Shown piece by piece: positions 1 to 10,500 of a stretch of 54,782 nucleotides of DNA (its first letter is position 1; every line of letters begins with the position of its first letter). Location: NCBI GenBank assembly GCA_900539675.1, contig UQDJ01000006.1, positions 1 through 54,782 of the forward strand. Direction: 5' to 3'. This stretch comes from an uncultured Coriobacteriaceae bacterium. GTDB lineage: Bacteria; Actinomycetota; Coriobacteriia; Coriobacteriales; Eggerthellaceae. The notes beneath the pieces were generated by a model, which searched no databases, was not told where the DNA came from, and saw nothing but the letters and a program-made list of their open reading frames with translations. The translations under genes were made by a program, and so were the position numbers.

Positions 1-811
1 TGTACAGGATGTGGTTGGTCTTTGCCAAGTACTTCTGTACTTCCTGGAGAGAAGAACCTACGCAGGTATCAACTGCATTTTCCTGACCTTCAAGAGTGCC
101 GTTCTGCAGTGCGAAGTAGGTTTCAGACCATGCCAGCGGGGTGGGTTCTGCACCCAGTGCACGCCAGAATGCCATGTGGTTGGTGTTTTCCATGGTACGG
201 ATCTGGAAGCCCTTGAAGTCATCCAGAGTGGACAGGTCGCGGTTAGCGGTGGTCTGACGATAGGTACCATTCTGCAGCCAGCCGAGGCTTACGAAGCCAG
301 CTTCCTCGAAGGAGCTGTTCAGCTGCTTGGTGAATTCATTGTCGCCATTGAGAACTGCTTCGATCTGGTCACCATTGTAGGTAGCGAATGCCATCGGTGC
401 GTCGAATACAGCCAGGTTCGGAACGAAGGAAACAATAGGAGCAGGCTGAGCAATTACGATCTGGATGTCGTTAGCCTGTTCCTGGCGGAGCAGGTCAGAG
501 TCGCCACCAAGTTCGCTGTTTGGATGGTAATCCAAGGTCAGCTTGCCGCCAGTGATTTCACTAGCACGCTTAGAAATTTCTTCGCCCCAAAGATTGCCTG
601 CAGCACCCTTACCGGTGTTGTCAGCCATGATCAAGGTCGTAGCTTCCAAGTTAGCATACTTATCATCAGCATTGCTGCTTGATGAGTTGCTGGAGCTGTT
701 GTCGCTGCTTCCGCAGCCAGCGAGACCGAGCAGTGCGGCTACCATAAGCACGCTAATAGCAAGCACTGCTAGGTGTTTGGCCTTAAAGGCCTTTTCTAAA
801 GCTTTCATCAT
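1..811 (-). CDS. dctP: TRAP transporter solute-binding lipoprotein, DctP family (3' end outside window)
   Basis: Reading back from the ATG at 809-811 gives a lipoprotein signal with lipobox LAGC, a Ser/Asn-rich linker and a DctP-type body (motifs such as GELGGDSDLLRQ-like and GFQIRTMENTNHMAFW). It is the extracytoplasmic receptor that binds an organic acid and hands it to the DctQM membrane pair. A second ATG (806-808) lies 6 nt after the GGGAG ribosome site and may be the true start. The gene runs off the left edge, so the C-terminus is unseen. It follows dctM by 57 nt, giving the order dctQ-dctM-dctP. The substrate cannot be read from the sequence. Confidence 0.9.
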   Translation of the reverse strand, partial: MMKALEKAFKAKHLAVLAISVLMVAALLGLAGCGSSDNSSSNSSSSNADDKYANLEATTLIMADNTGKGAAGNLWGEEISKRASEITGGKLTLDYHPNSELGGDSDLLRQEQANDIQIVIAQPAPIVSFVPNLAVFDAPMAFATYNGDQIEAVLNGDNEFTKQLNSSFEEAGFVSLGWLQNGTYRQTTANRDLSTLDDFKGFQIRTMENTNHMAFWRALGAEPTPLAWSETYFALQNGTLEGQENAVDTCVGSSLQEVQKYLAKTNHILY

Positions 812-868
812 GAACTCCCTTCTAAAAGCTTTCTCACCTTTTGTATGATTCTATGCCGAACCTTTGCC

Positions 869-2167
869 CTACGCCACTGTTGTATACAGGAACGTGGAGA
901 ACCAAGGTACATAAACGATAAGCAGCAAGGCAATGATAAACGCAATGATGAATGGAACTGCGCGCCTTGCGATGGACATTGGCTGTTCCTCGGAGATGTT
1001 GCCGATAACAAACAGGTTCAAGCCAAATGGAGGCGTTGCCAAACCAATTGCCAAGCAGCATACCAAGATTACACCAAAGTGCACAGGGTCAACACCCAGA
1101 GCCTGCATTGCTGGCAACAGAATAGGTGCCAGAATAATGATAGCCGGGCCAGTATCCATAACCATGCCCAAGATGAGGAACAGGATCATGCATACCGTAA
1201 GTACTGCCCATGCACTGTCGAACGTAGAGGTAAGGAAATTGGTAATTGCAGCAGATGCGCCCGTCAAGGACAGTACACGACCGAATGCGGTTGCGAATGC
1301 CAAAACGAATGCCAAACCACCGTACGTACGTACTGCCGTAGCAAGAATGCCCAGAATGTCTTTAAACTTGATCGAACGATATACGAACAGGGAAACAATC
1401 AGAGCATAGAAAACGCTGATACATGCAGCTTCAGTCGGTGTTACAAAGCCAGCATAAATGCCGCCCAGAACGATTACCGGGCAAAGCAGTGCAGGCAAGC
1501 TGTCAATGAACAGATGGCCTAAGCCCTTGCTCTTGAGTTCTTTAATGGCGCCAGTGATGCGCTCGCGGTCTTCACCCTTACGATGGCAGTAAATAACTGC
1601 ATAGATCATTAAGCAAACGCCGATCAAAATGCCAGGAAGAATACCGCCGAGGAACAGAGAACCGGTGGAAACGCCCGTGGCCAGTGAATACAGAACGAAT
1701 GGAATAGATGGCGGGATAATTACGCCCAAACCACCAGCAACAGCAATCATGCCGGCACTCCACTTACGTTCATAACCCAAGCTTACCAAGAACGGTACAC
1801 ACATTGCACCTACAGCTGCCGTGGTTGCAGGACCGGAACCAGAAATTGCACCGTAGAACAAGCAGGTTACGATAACTGCACACGGAACGCCGCCCTGAAG
1901 ACGACCAATGAAGAAGGCGAAGAAGTTGAACAACTTCATGGAAATGCCGCCTTCTGCCATGATGATGCCGCCCAAGATGAACAGCGGTACCGCCAGAATT
2001 GGCGTTGAGTTAGCGCCTGAGAAGGCATTGGTTACGAGCTGGGTGATATTGCCACCTACGCCCGTGATCATGATAGGGGCAAGGCTGCCCGCCACCATTG
2101 CAATGCCAATAGGAATTGAAATGGCAATTGCAATCAAAAATACTACGAATACGAGAATTGCAGGCAT
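869..2167 (-). CDS. dctM: TRAP transporter large permease, DctM family
   Basis: 432 residues, the usual length for DctM (about 425-440). It is hydrophobic throughout, with about a dozen membrane segments and the family's typical GAISGSGPATTAAVGAM and GGLGVIIPPSIPFVLY stretches. It forms the ion-coupled translocation channel of a tripartite ATP-independent periplasmic-type importer, working with DctQ and the DctP lipoprotein. The ATG at 2165-2167 overlaps the dctQ stop as TAATG, so translation is coupled. Its ribosome site GGGAGGGA lies inside the dctQ end. Confidence 0.95.
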   Translation of the reverse strand: MPAILVFVVFLIAIAISIPIGIAMVAGSLAPIMITGVGGNITQLVTNAFSGANSTPILAVPLFILGGIIMAEGGISMKLFNFFAFFIGRLQGGVPCAVIVTCLFYGAISGSGPATTAAVGAMCVPFLVSLGYERKWSAGMIAVAGGLGVIIPPSIPFVLYSLATGVSTGSLFLGGILPGILIGVCLMIYAVIYCHRKGEDRERITGAIKELKSKGLGHLFIDSLPALLCPVIVLGGIYAGFVTPTEAACISVFYALIVSLFVYRSIKFKDILGILATAVRTYGGLAFVLAFATAFGRVLSLTGASAAITNFLTSTFDSAWAVLTVCMILFLILGMVMDTGPAIIILAPILLPAMQALGVDPVHFGVILVCCLAIGLATPPFGLNLFVIGNISEEQPMSIARRAVPFIIAFIIALLLIVYVPWFSTFLYTTVA

Positions 2168-2781
2168 TAGTTGTCCCTCCCCCCATTGCTAAATGCAGCT
2201 TTAATTGCGTCAGCTTCATCCTTCTTATGTGCGTCCTCTTCAGTAGCACCGGTATCGGCGCTATCAAGCTCGAAGGCCGCCTGTTCCTCTACTGAATTCT
2301 TCGGAGGAACGTTAAAGGTCTTAGCGTGAATAATAAACATCTGAATACTGCGTAAAGCAGCCAATGCGAAGCCAATCAGAACGATCAGGTACATAATCCA
2401 CATTGGCAGCATAATTGCTGGAGAGGTTTCACCGCTTGCGATAATGCGATTCAGAACCGTAACAGATGCATTGGTGAGCACCGCCATCATCGCGAACGTG
2501 AACGCATCTACAAAAATGTTTACTGCGTTATGAAGCTTCCAAGGCATGATGTCCAGCAGCGCGTTAACGCGCAAAGACGTTTCCGTACGAATGCAGTACG
2601 GCAAGGACAAGAATACCGTGGCAATCCAACAGAAGCGGCATAATTCTTCCGCCCAGCTCAATGAAGTGATAGGCGTATTACGACAGATAACCTGCGCCAA
2701 AGTTACGCAGGATATCACAACAAGCATGAAAATAAGGATTGCTTCCTCAAAGTGCTTGTCGAGCCACTTAATAACTTTCAT
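2167..2781 (-). CDS. dctQ: TRAP transporter small permease, DctQ family
   Basis: 204 residues with four membrane segments at roughly 15-35, 48-70, 88-108 and 128-150, and the DctQ signature region around SWAEELCRFCWIA. DctQ is the small membrane subunit that pairs with DctM. The last 50 or so residues are charged, Asp/Glu/Ala-rich and beyond the usual length (160-180), probably a cytosolic tail. It is the first gene of the minus-strand TRAP operon. The long region upstream (2782-3564) separates it from the divergent dehydrogenase. Confidence 0.92.
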   Translation of the reverse strand: MKVIKWLDKHFEEAILIFMLVVISCVTLAQVICRNTPITSLSWAEELCRFCWIATVFLSLPYCIRTETSLRVNALLDIMPWKLHNAVNIFVDAFTFAMMAVLTNASVTVLNRIIASGETSPAIMLPMWIMYLIVLIGFALAALRSIQMFIIHAKTFNVPPKNSVEEQAAFELDSADTGATEEDAHKKDEADAIKAAFSNGGRDN

Positions 2782-3564
2782 TCCGATTTTTCACCCCAAT
2801 TCGAAAACTAGTATTCCAAAGGAAATACATTTGACACAGAATGCGCCACGAGTAGATAGATAAAGCAAGAACCCCCTCTCATGTTGTGTCGTTCTGTACT
2901 GTTGACCAGGCTTTTTACAAGTCCCCTAAAGCCTTTGTGTCTATCAGAACATGCAGGTGTGTCAAAACCCTCATTTTGAACACGTTCACCCGCGTTTAAT
3001 GCTTAGTATATGACTTGTAACTATTCCGGCTTATATCAAATGCGCTTTCAATTGATTCAGTAATCGTATAAATTAGCCTAATACATTAGTGAAAGTGCCT
3101 ATAAGCTGAAATTGTTTCGGTAAACGTATCAATAAGCTGGATTAATTTACACTGTGTATATAAATCATGATAATGGCGCGAGTCAGAATGGTGCGTAATG
3201 TGAAAAATGGTGTCCTTAATAACACCCAGCGCTTAATGCACCGACCCAGCGACTAACCCCTCTTTTCCCCTCAGTTATTAGCGCTTGCAATAAGCCTAGC
3301 AGAGCGCTTGACGTCCCACAATAGATTAATTTGAAAACAAGGCAGCACTTATTGGCTTCGGCTGAAAGTCTGCTGAATATAGTCACATAGAAGGCCGCAC
3401 ATAAGAACAATACAGGCAAACTCTTTCGAATGTTAGCAAAGCGCGATCTGCAGAAAAATATGGTGTCATCCACCTAATAGACCAATACTTCAAGCTGTTT
3501 TGCTCTTGCCAAAGGCATACACTCAGCATCAACGTTGCATTCTTTACGTTGAAAGGGGTTCACT
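2782..3564. promoter_or_regulatory. Divergent control region between TRAP operon and SDR gene
   Basis: 783 bp of AT-rich DNA with no convincing gene. An 85-codon minus-strand reading frame at 3216-3473 has no ribosome site and no family resemblance. The region must carry the promoters of dctQ (minus) and of the dehydrogenase (plus). The most notable content is the pair of 28-bp near-identical sites at 3051-3078 and 3111-3138. An imperfect hairpin (GTATTCC-AAA-GGAAATAC) lies at 2812-2829, close to the dctQ start. Confidence 0.6.
3051..3138. repeat. Two 28-bp direct repeats, 60 bp apart (candidate operator pair)
   Basis: Positions 3051-3078 and 3111-3138 match at 22 of 28 bases, sharing ATTG-TTC-GTAA-CGTAT-AAT-AGC. 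The centre spacing is exactly 60 bp, about six helical turns, so a protein bound at both would face the same side. They lie between the divergent TRAP operon and the dehydrogenase. A binding site for a shared activator is inferred; no regulator gene sits beside them in the window. Confidence 0.55.
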
Positions 3565-4320
3565 ATGGATCTGCATTTGCTTGAGGGGAAAACCGCAATC
3601 ATTACGGGCGGTACACGAGGTATTGGTTTTGCCATCGTAAAGAAATACCTTGATAACGGTGCAAATGTTGCTCTGTGCGGTTCGCGCCAAGAAACGGTCG
3701 ATAAAGCCTTGGCTAAACTCAACGAAATCAATCCCGACTATCCAGTGATGGGCCTTACGCCGAATCTTTCGGATCCCGCCTCTATCAAAGAAGAATTCGC
3801 CAAGGTACTAGACAAGTTTGGCCGTATTGACATCTTGGGCAACAATGCAGGCGTTTCGGCACGCGAATCAATTTATGACTACGATCCCATGGCGTTCAAG
3901 AAAACCATGGAACTCAACGTCAACGCGGCATTTTATTGCTGCCATGAGGTAGCACCTATCATGAAGAGCCAAGGCGGCGGCGTTATTATTAACACCTCTT
4001 CGATGGTAAGCATCTATGGACAGCCATCCGGATGCGCATATCCGACGTCAAAGTTTGCCATCAACGGTCTGACCAAATCGCTCGGTCGCGAATTGGCTCC
4101 CGATAACATTCGCGTTAATGCGGTAGCCCCTGGCATCACCCATACCGATATGGTAGATGCCTTGCCTGAAGAAATGATTAAGCCTCTTATTGCAACCATT
4201 CCACTTGGTCGCATGGGCGAACCGGAAGACATTGCTAATGCCTACCTGTTCCTAGCATCTGATCTGGCAAGCTATATTACGGGCGTCGTTCTTTCAGTTG
4301 ACGGTTTAGCACGCGCTTAA
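3565..4320 (+). CDS. SDR-family oxidoreductase resembling BaiA-type hydroxysteroid dehydrogenases
   Basis: 251 residues, a classical short-chain dehydrogenase. It has the nucleotide-binding TGGTRGIG near residue 15, NNAG near 92, a catalytic Ser in the NTSSM region and the YPTSK catalytic pair. From memory its N-terminal half and the C-terminal YLFLASDLAS region resemble clostridial BaiA (about 249 residues), but FabG-like or other alcohol dehydrogenases are possible. Where BaiA has a Glu after strand 2 that favours NAD, this protein reads GSRQ, with an Arg that usually favours NADP(H). Ribosome site GAAAGGGG sits 7 nt before the ATG. It is divergent from the TRAP importer, so it may act on the imported compound. 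Confidence 0.85.
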   Translation: MDLHLLEGKTAIITGGTRGIGFAIVKKYLDNGANVALCGSRQETVDKALAKLNEINPDYPVMGLTPNLSDPASIKEEFAKVLDKFGRIDILGNNAGVSARESIYDYDPMAFKKTMELNVNAAFYCCHEVAPIMKSQGGGVIINTSSMVSIYGQPSGCAYPTSKFAINGLTKSLGRELAPDNIRVNAVAPGITHTDMVDALPEEMIKPLIATIPLGRMGEPEDIANAYLFLASDLASYITGVVLSVDGLARA

Positions 4321-4360
4321 GTGCGCCGCACACATCCCAGCCCGGTATAATCCGCACACC

Positions 4361-4412
4361 TGATACGGCTTGTACCCAGTGCGCACTTGATACGACTCAT
4401 ACCCAGTGCGCA
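4361..4412. repeat. 27-bp-period tandem repeat downstream of the SDR gene
   Basis: Units at 4361-4385 and 4388-4412 share 22 of 25 bases (TGATACG-CT--TACCCAGTGCGCA). A weaker partial copy precedes them and the start of another (TGGTACG) follows. The array starts 40 bp past the SDR stop codon. Confidence 0.8.
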
Positions 4413-4433
4413 TCTGGTACGTTTAAACATTGA

Positions 4434-4472
4434 AGTACCCGGTCAACCACAACCAGTGATTGACCGGGTACT
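4434..4472. terminator. Hairpin between convergent SDR and adhesin genes
   Basis: Perfect 13-bp inverted repeat AGTACCCGGTCAA (4434-4446) and TTGACCGGGTACT (4460-4472) with a 13-nt loop. It lies between the ends of two convergent genes and could end transcription from both sides. Flanking T runs are weak. Confidence 0.7.
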
Positions 4473-4564
4473 CTTGTAATATGGGCAGTATTCCAGCAAA
4501 CATCCTAATACCCCAGACGCCCTGCCAAATGCCTACCCGGATATCCTATTGAACTGTTTGACAC

Positions 4565-7500
4565 CTAGCGCGAATGCGACCGAAGCTTTCTGCAGGCAAT
4601 AAATACAACACTGCCCGCAATAACTACAATCCCTGCCAGAATGGCCACTACAGGCCCCAAAGCATCTCCCGTTTTTGCCATAGGAGTACCGCCATTATCA
4701 CCTGTTGGCTCATCGCTTGGCGGCGTGGTTGATGGCGGCGGGAAACCTGGCGTTGGAGGCGTGTAAGTATTGTTGAATTGCGGCACCTCAACGCCAGATC
4801 CATCATCTTCCCTTGCATAGGACAGCTCTGCCTCAAGAGTTCCCTTGCCATTATCTTTCACCACAACCGAAACCGTGTACTTAGATTCATCGTACGTAAC
4901 ACCCTGCTCGGTTCCCAGATCTTCGGAGAGGACATAGCTGTATTCGCCTGGCTCGGTGTACGTTATAGCAGGAAACACTACCGTGCCATCCTTTGAATTC
5001 GCAGCGGTGCCTATCGTATTACCGTCACTATCAACCAAGCTGAAGCTAAACTCCTGCGACGCTAAATCGCGACCCGTCAGATGCTTTGTCGCCTGCGGCG
5101 CTAGCGCAATCGGCTTAGCTTGATAGGCGTTTTCAAAGGCAATGGCTTGAACGGCATTATCCGAATCACCCGCCTTGAAGTAGCTGATGTCCGTAACAAG
5201 CTGCCCGTCTGTATCAGAAACTTCAATCACCACATCAAACGTTTGCGCGTCATAGGTAACCCCTGCATGCTGCGTGCCAGCACGCGTCGCATCGTCATCT
5301 GGGGGCATAACTTCGCTTACGCGATATCTATACGTCCCCGGCTCGCTAAATACAAAGTTTTCATCGCCAAACGAAATAGTGGAGGTTTCTCCTTGAGCAG
5401 CAGCACCTGCCACTACCGTGGTCTGCTGTGGCAAAGGCATGCTGTCAAGCGATGCATCGTCCGTTTTTCCATCGCGTGATACCTTTGAAAGTTCGAAGCT
5501 GAATTCGCCATCAGTCATATCACGTCCGGTTAACGTCTTAGACACATCAATAGAAACGGGTGTGCTGGGCTTAGGATTGTAGGTATTGGTAAAGTCTATC
5601 GCCCCATCATAAGAGCCATCATCCAGGGTCCAACCAGCCCACGTAAGCGGACTTTCAGCACTACCTTCGCCTGTTACGTGTGCAATAAGCGTATGGATGG
5701 TCGTATCGTAAGCGATCACGCCACCTTCGGTATCACCTTCATTTTCAGCGACAGTAAAGCAGTAGTCTCCTGCCTCCTTAAACGTGATGGCATCATCGCC
5801 AAAGGTAAAGCGCCCTGTCTGACCATCACTTGTTGCCGTTAGCGAGTCAGCTCCCCCGCGCAGCGAAATATCCCCCGCCTCAAGGGCGGCAGCAGTCGCT
5901 GCATCCTTTTCATCTGGCGCAAGCGTGAACATAAACGTGCGACCATCAAGCGCCACGTCCTGTCCGTCGTAGTCGAGGTGTTTAATGCCACTAATAGAAG
6001 CGCTGGCCTCTATTTCGCTATAACGGTTATCGAAGGCAATCGAATCGGTGGGCGTTCCCACATCGCCATCATGTTTCTTGATTTCAGGTTTTCCACCATC
6101 AACAACAAGCTTGCCTTCGCCGTTATCTATCACCGTAAAGGTGACGGTGAACATATCGCTACTGTACGATACGCCCGGAATATCTTGGGGGTCCACGCCT
6201 TCGGGCAGTCCTACTGCACCTGGATCAACCTCAGAAACGACATAGCTATACGTGCCAGCAGCAGCAAACGTCAATGTGTCAAACGAGAAACTTCCATCGG
6301 CTCCATTCGAAGCAAATAAAGCAGCCTTTCCATCAGGCATGGGGGCTTCATTTACCGGCTCCAACTTAAACCAGAACTGTCCTGCACCAAGCGTAAATGG
6401 ATTGCCGCCTTCAGGGGTGCTGATCGTCTTTTCGCCCGACACCACTCCCTCTGTTGGCGTGGCTTCATACGTGTTCTTGAATACTACACCACTAGGCTCA
6501 ACCGACTTCCCGCTGGCATCTGCGTATTCCACCGCCGTATTTAAGATACCCTTACCATTATCGGACACGGTTATCTTTGCAGTATAGGACGTCTGGTCAT
6601 ACGTTATGCCTTTATTGGTAGTGCCAGCACCCTGATCGGCAGTTCCAGTACCCTGCTCAGAAATCTTGTACACGTACGTGCCGGGAGCAGTAAATGTTAA
6701 CTGATCATCGGCAGATCCAAACGTAAATACACCAGGCTCGCCATCGGCCGCTGCTGAAGATTTCGCCGTCATATCTTTAAGCGCTGGCATCTTGGCGAGT
6801 GCTTCATCATCGGTTGAAGCACTTTCGCTACCGGGTGCCTGATAGGACACCTTATCAAGATTAAATGTGAACTCATCCGCTTTCATATTGCGGCCGGTTA
6901 GGATCTTGGTGCCACCAAGCTCAACCGGAGCGCTTGGACTGGTGGTGTATATGTTGGTGAAGGCAGCGCTTGCGGTACGGCCCTGATCAGACGTATTCAG
7001 TGCTTGAGAATTGTCATAAGTAGGTACCGCGCTCAGTATGCCATTTTGATCGGCCACCCTTACAGTCACCTTAGCCGTATGCATGTCATACTGAATCCCG
7101 TTATAGATCGGATGATCCGCATCAACCCCATCAGGAAGGACTTCGGTCACCTCAAAGGTATACGTTCCCGCCTTCGAGAATATCATGCTGCCAAAGGTAT
7201 TTGTATGGCTGTGTATATCATCGGAGAAGTCGCCCGATACAGTTGTGGTTATCGCGTGCGAAGCAGCATCCCAACCTTCAACTTTAATAGATGCAGTTTC
7301 GCCCTCAATTGCATTGAGTGTGTCATCGTCAGCCGCCTTAAGCATAAACGAGAAACTCTGATTGCCTGTTGTCCCTATTAAGGTTTTGCGTGCCACAAGA
7401 TTAAGCGGAACGCTTGCCTGTGGAGCATGACTATTTGTAAAAGCTGCAATAGTTGCATTTTCTACATCACCTTTGCCGGGCGCATTGGAGTTTGCATATG

Positions 7501-10500
7501 TGATAGATTCGCATTCCAGCGTACCATCTCCCTTATCCTTCATTACTACCGTCGCCGTGGCACTATGCTTGTCGAAGGTAAGACCATCAGTGCCGTCAGC
7601 GGGCACATCCCTATTCTTGTAGCCCGTTTCAGTGATGGCATAGCTATATGTTCCCGCTTGGTTGAACACAATTTCACCAAACTGGGAACGATGATTTTCC
7701 GTGGTGTTGTCAATAGTTGCAGTTAACCCAGTGGTTGGCATCGGCGTATCGATTACGGTGCCGTCTTCGGCTTTACTCTCGCCAGCTGCCAGCGTAAACC
7801 TGAACGAATCACCTTCTTGCCAATCACGGTTGGCAAGCGACTTTTGCACCTCGAGCACCGCCTTGCCAGTGGCGCTATAGGAATTCGCAAACGCTGCGGC
7901 ATCAGTTATAGGCGCACCGTTCACTTCGATGCTAGCGCCACCAGAATACGATACCTTCGACGCAAGGGTACCGGTACCATTGTCGGTCACCGTCACTGTT
8001 GCGGTCACATCACGATCGTCGGCCGTGATGCCCCAGCCGCTTTCGCTGGTTTCTTTAATGTGATAGACGAAATCCTTCTGCATAACATATGCGCCGGTAG
8101 CGTCTTTCATATCTTCTTTCGTAAACGTAATTTCACCAAACGAAGCGCGATAAGGGTCAGCACTTTCGCCCTTTGTTACCGTTGTCGTCGCTTTATCCCC
8201 TTGGGCATCCGCAGGCATTGGAGCTGTGGGGTTCACCGCATCACGAGTCAGCTCGAAGGCAAATGCATCTCCCGCATCATCACCAGAAGCCGCATGCCAT
8301 TCGCGTCCTATCAACGCCTTTGCCACATCGAGCGTAGCGGAAGTACTATCTGGCTTATACGTATTAGTGAATGTCATAGCACCAGTAACTGTGCCGTCTT
8401 CCGTTGAGCTGGAAATACTTGCCTTATGTTCAAGGATCAGTGAGCCATTTTCGTCATTGTGTTGCGTGATAGTCACCTTGATAGTAAATGTCACTTCGCT
8501 TGAATCGACATGACTTACTGATGACGTATCTTCCCGAACCTCAAAGGTATAAACACCTGGTTTGGTATAGGTTAGAAAGCCTGAATCGAACTGCCACTGC
8601 TGTGGGTTTGCCGCTATCTCAGGGTCGGGACTAATAACGATAGAGTAATCGAATCCCTTGTCACCGTTAGTCTTGTACGCAAAATCATATGGTGCTGCTT
8701 CCTGGCCCTCGCCAATCGGATTTCCATCCTCGTCCCAGGTGGCAATGACACTTGGCAGGTCAGTGTTATCCATGGCCCACGGTTTGGTTCCCTTTGATGC
8801 ATCGGCAACGTCATTTAGCTCCATCGCCGTCATTGACACGCGGAATCTAAATGTGTCGTCATCGAGCCATTGGCGCCCATCAAGACGCTTGACAAATGAT
8901 TGAGAGCCTTCAACAGATGCGGTCTTAAAGGTGTTAGTAAAGTCTATCTGATCAATGCCTACTGAAGGTGCTTTACCGCCACCAATGAGAATCTTATCTA
9001 CCTTAGATGTTGCACTTAATGTACCGTCTCCGTTATCGACAACCGTAACTGTTACCACATAGCGCACCCCGTCAGAAGATATGCCTGCAGGAAGCGTAGT
9101 AGCATCCTCAGAAATGTTATAGACATAGACACCTGCTTGGGTAAACGTAATAGTGCCAAAGTTGATAGGAGCATGCTGTTTGGAGCCTTCGCCTTCCACC
9201 AGCTTTTCACCCGGATCGCCGTTCGTTATCTTGATGGTAGGCGTGCTGGAACCTGATACGTTTTCAGCATTCGTGCCGCCCTGTGGCATTGGATAACCCT
9301 CGGCAGTTTGCCCAGACGAAGGAGCAGCAGCAACAAGGAAAGAGAATTGCCCGTTTGCGAAAGTAAATTCGCCCGTGTCATCTTCCCGTGAAAGGATCTT
9401 ATTGCCTGAAAGGCTTATGGATGTAGATGTTGTCTTGTAAACGTTTTTGAATTGAGCAGAAGGCGACTGCGCAACAATTGGCGTTGGTTCATCGCCAGGT
9501 TCATCGCCATCAGATAGATCTGCATCATTATCACCTTGGTCATTAGCAAGTTGATCGGTGTTATCTACCATCTGGCTTTCAGATGTGGCGCCCTGCTTCG
9601 CATAGTTAATAGAAGTAGTGAGTTGGGCATCGGCGCCTTCACCTTCATAAGAAAGTGTGATGGTCACCTTTACCGGATCGCTGTCATAGGTAATACCCTG
9701 ATAAGTCCATCCAGATTGAGCTTGATCTTGCGAACTTGCATCCTTATAGGCAGTTTTGCCCTCATTGACGGCGGCGTTCGTAGCGTTTTCATTTGGCACT
9801 TCAGCTACCGTATAGGTGTAGTCTTTTGTTTTGCCATCGGGTATCGATCCATTTTCGAAGAGATCCTCCGCAGAAAACGTCATGTCAGCAAACGAACCTG
9901 TAATTGCTTGTGAAAGATCGGCGCCTTCTTCTGTGGACGCCGTCACCTCAAGCGTGGCTGATTTACCTTCCTCAGTGCCTTCAGGCATCGGTGCGTTTTC
10001 GTTGCCTGGCGTATCGTCTGCCGTCAGACTAAAGGTAAACGTTTCACCTGGTTTAAAATTGCGTCCACTCATGTTCTTAGATACATCAATGTGAGCAGTT
10101 GTGGTTTCATAATCATCCTGCACGATAGCAACCGCAGAACGCGAGAATAACGGCGTAATTTCGTTAATGCCAAGCTTAGACAAGTCTTCTTTCTTACCTG
10201 CTCCGCTGGATGTGTGCTCCATGCACTGGGCAATCTTAAGGCGGGTCCAACCTTCATCGGCTCTTAAGGACACCGCGCTTTGGTCAAGTTCGCCTTGTAT
10301 ACCATCTGTTTCTGGACCGTATTCAACTATGGTGCCGGGCGCACCGTAGCGCAGATGTAGATCATTTTTATGATTTAGTGCGTCTACATCCCCATAGGAG
10401 TCGATATCCTGCCAAACACGCTTGCCGTCAACTTCTTTAAGCGTTCCCTTCATAAGCTGCGCTTGGATATTGGTCAGTGTGGTATCGATATCGCCATCCG

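Noticed and set aside
845..1522. 225-codon plus-strand frame opposite dctM
   Set aside because: Composition rich in Cys, Gln and Asn, no ribosome site, and fully opposite a clear DctM gene.
3216..3473. 85-codon minus-strand frame in the SDR/TRAP control region
   Set aside because: No ribosome site and no recognisable domain; the region reads as control DNA.
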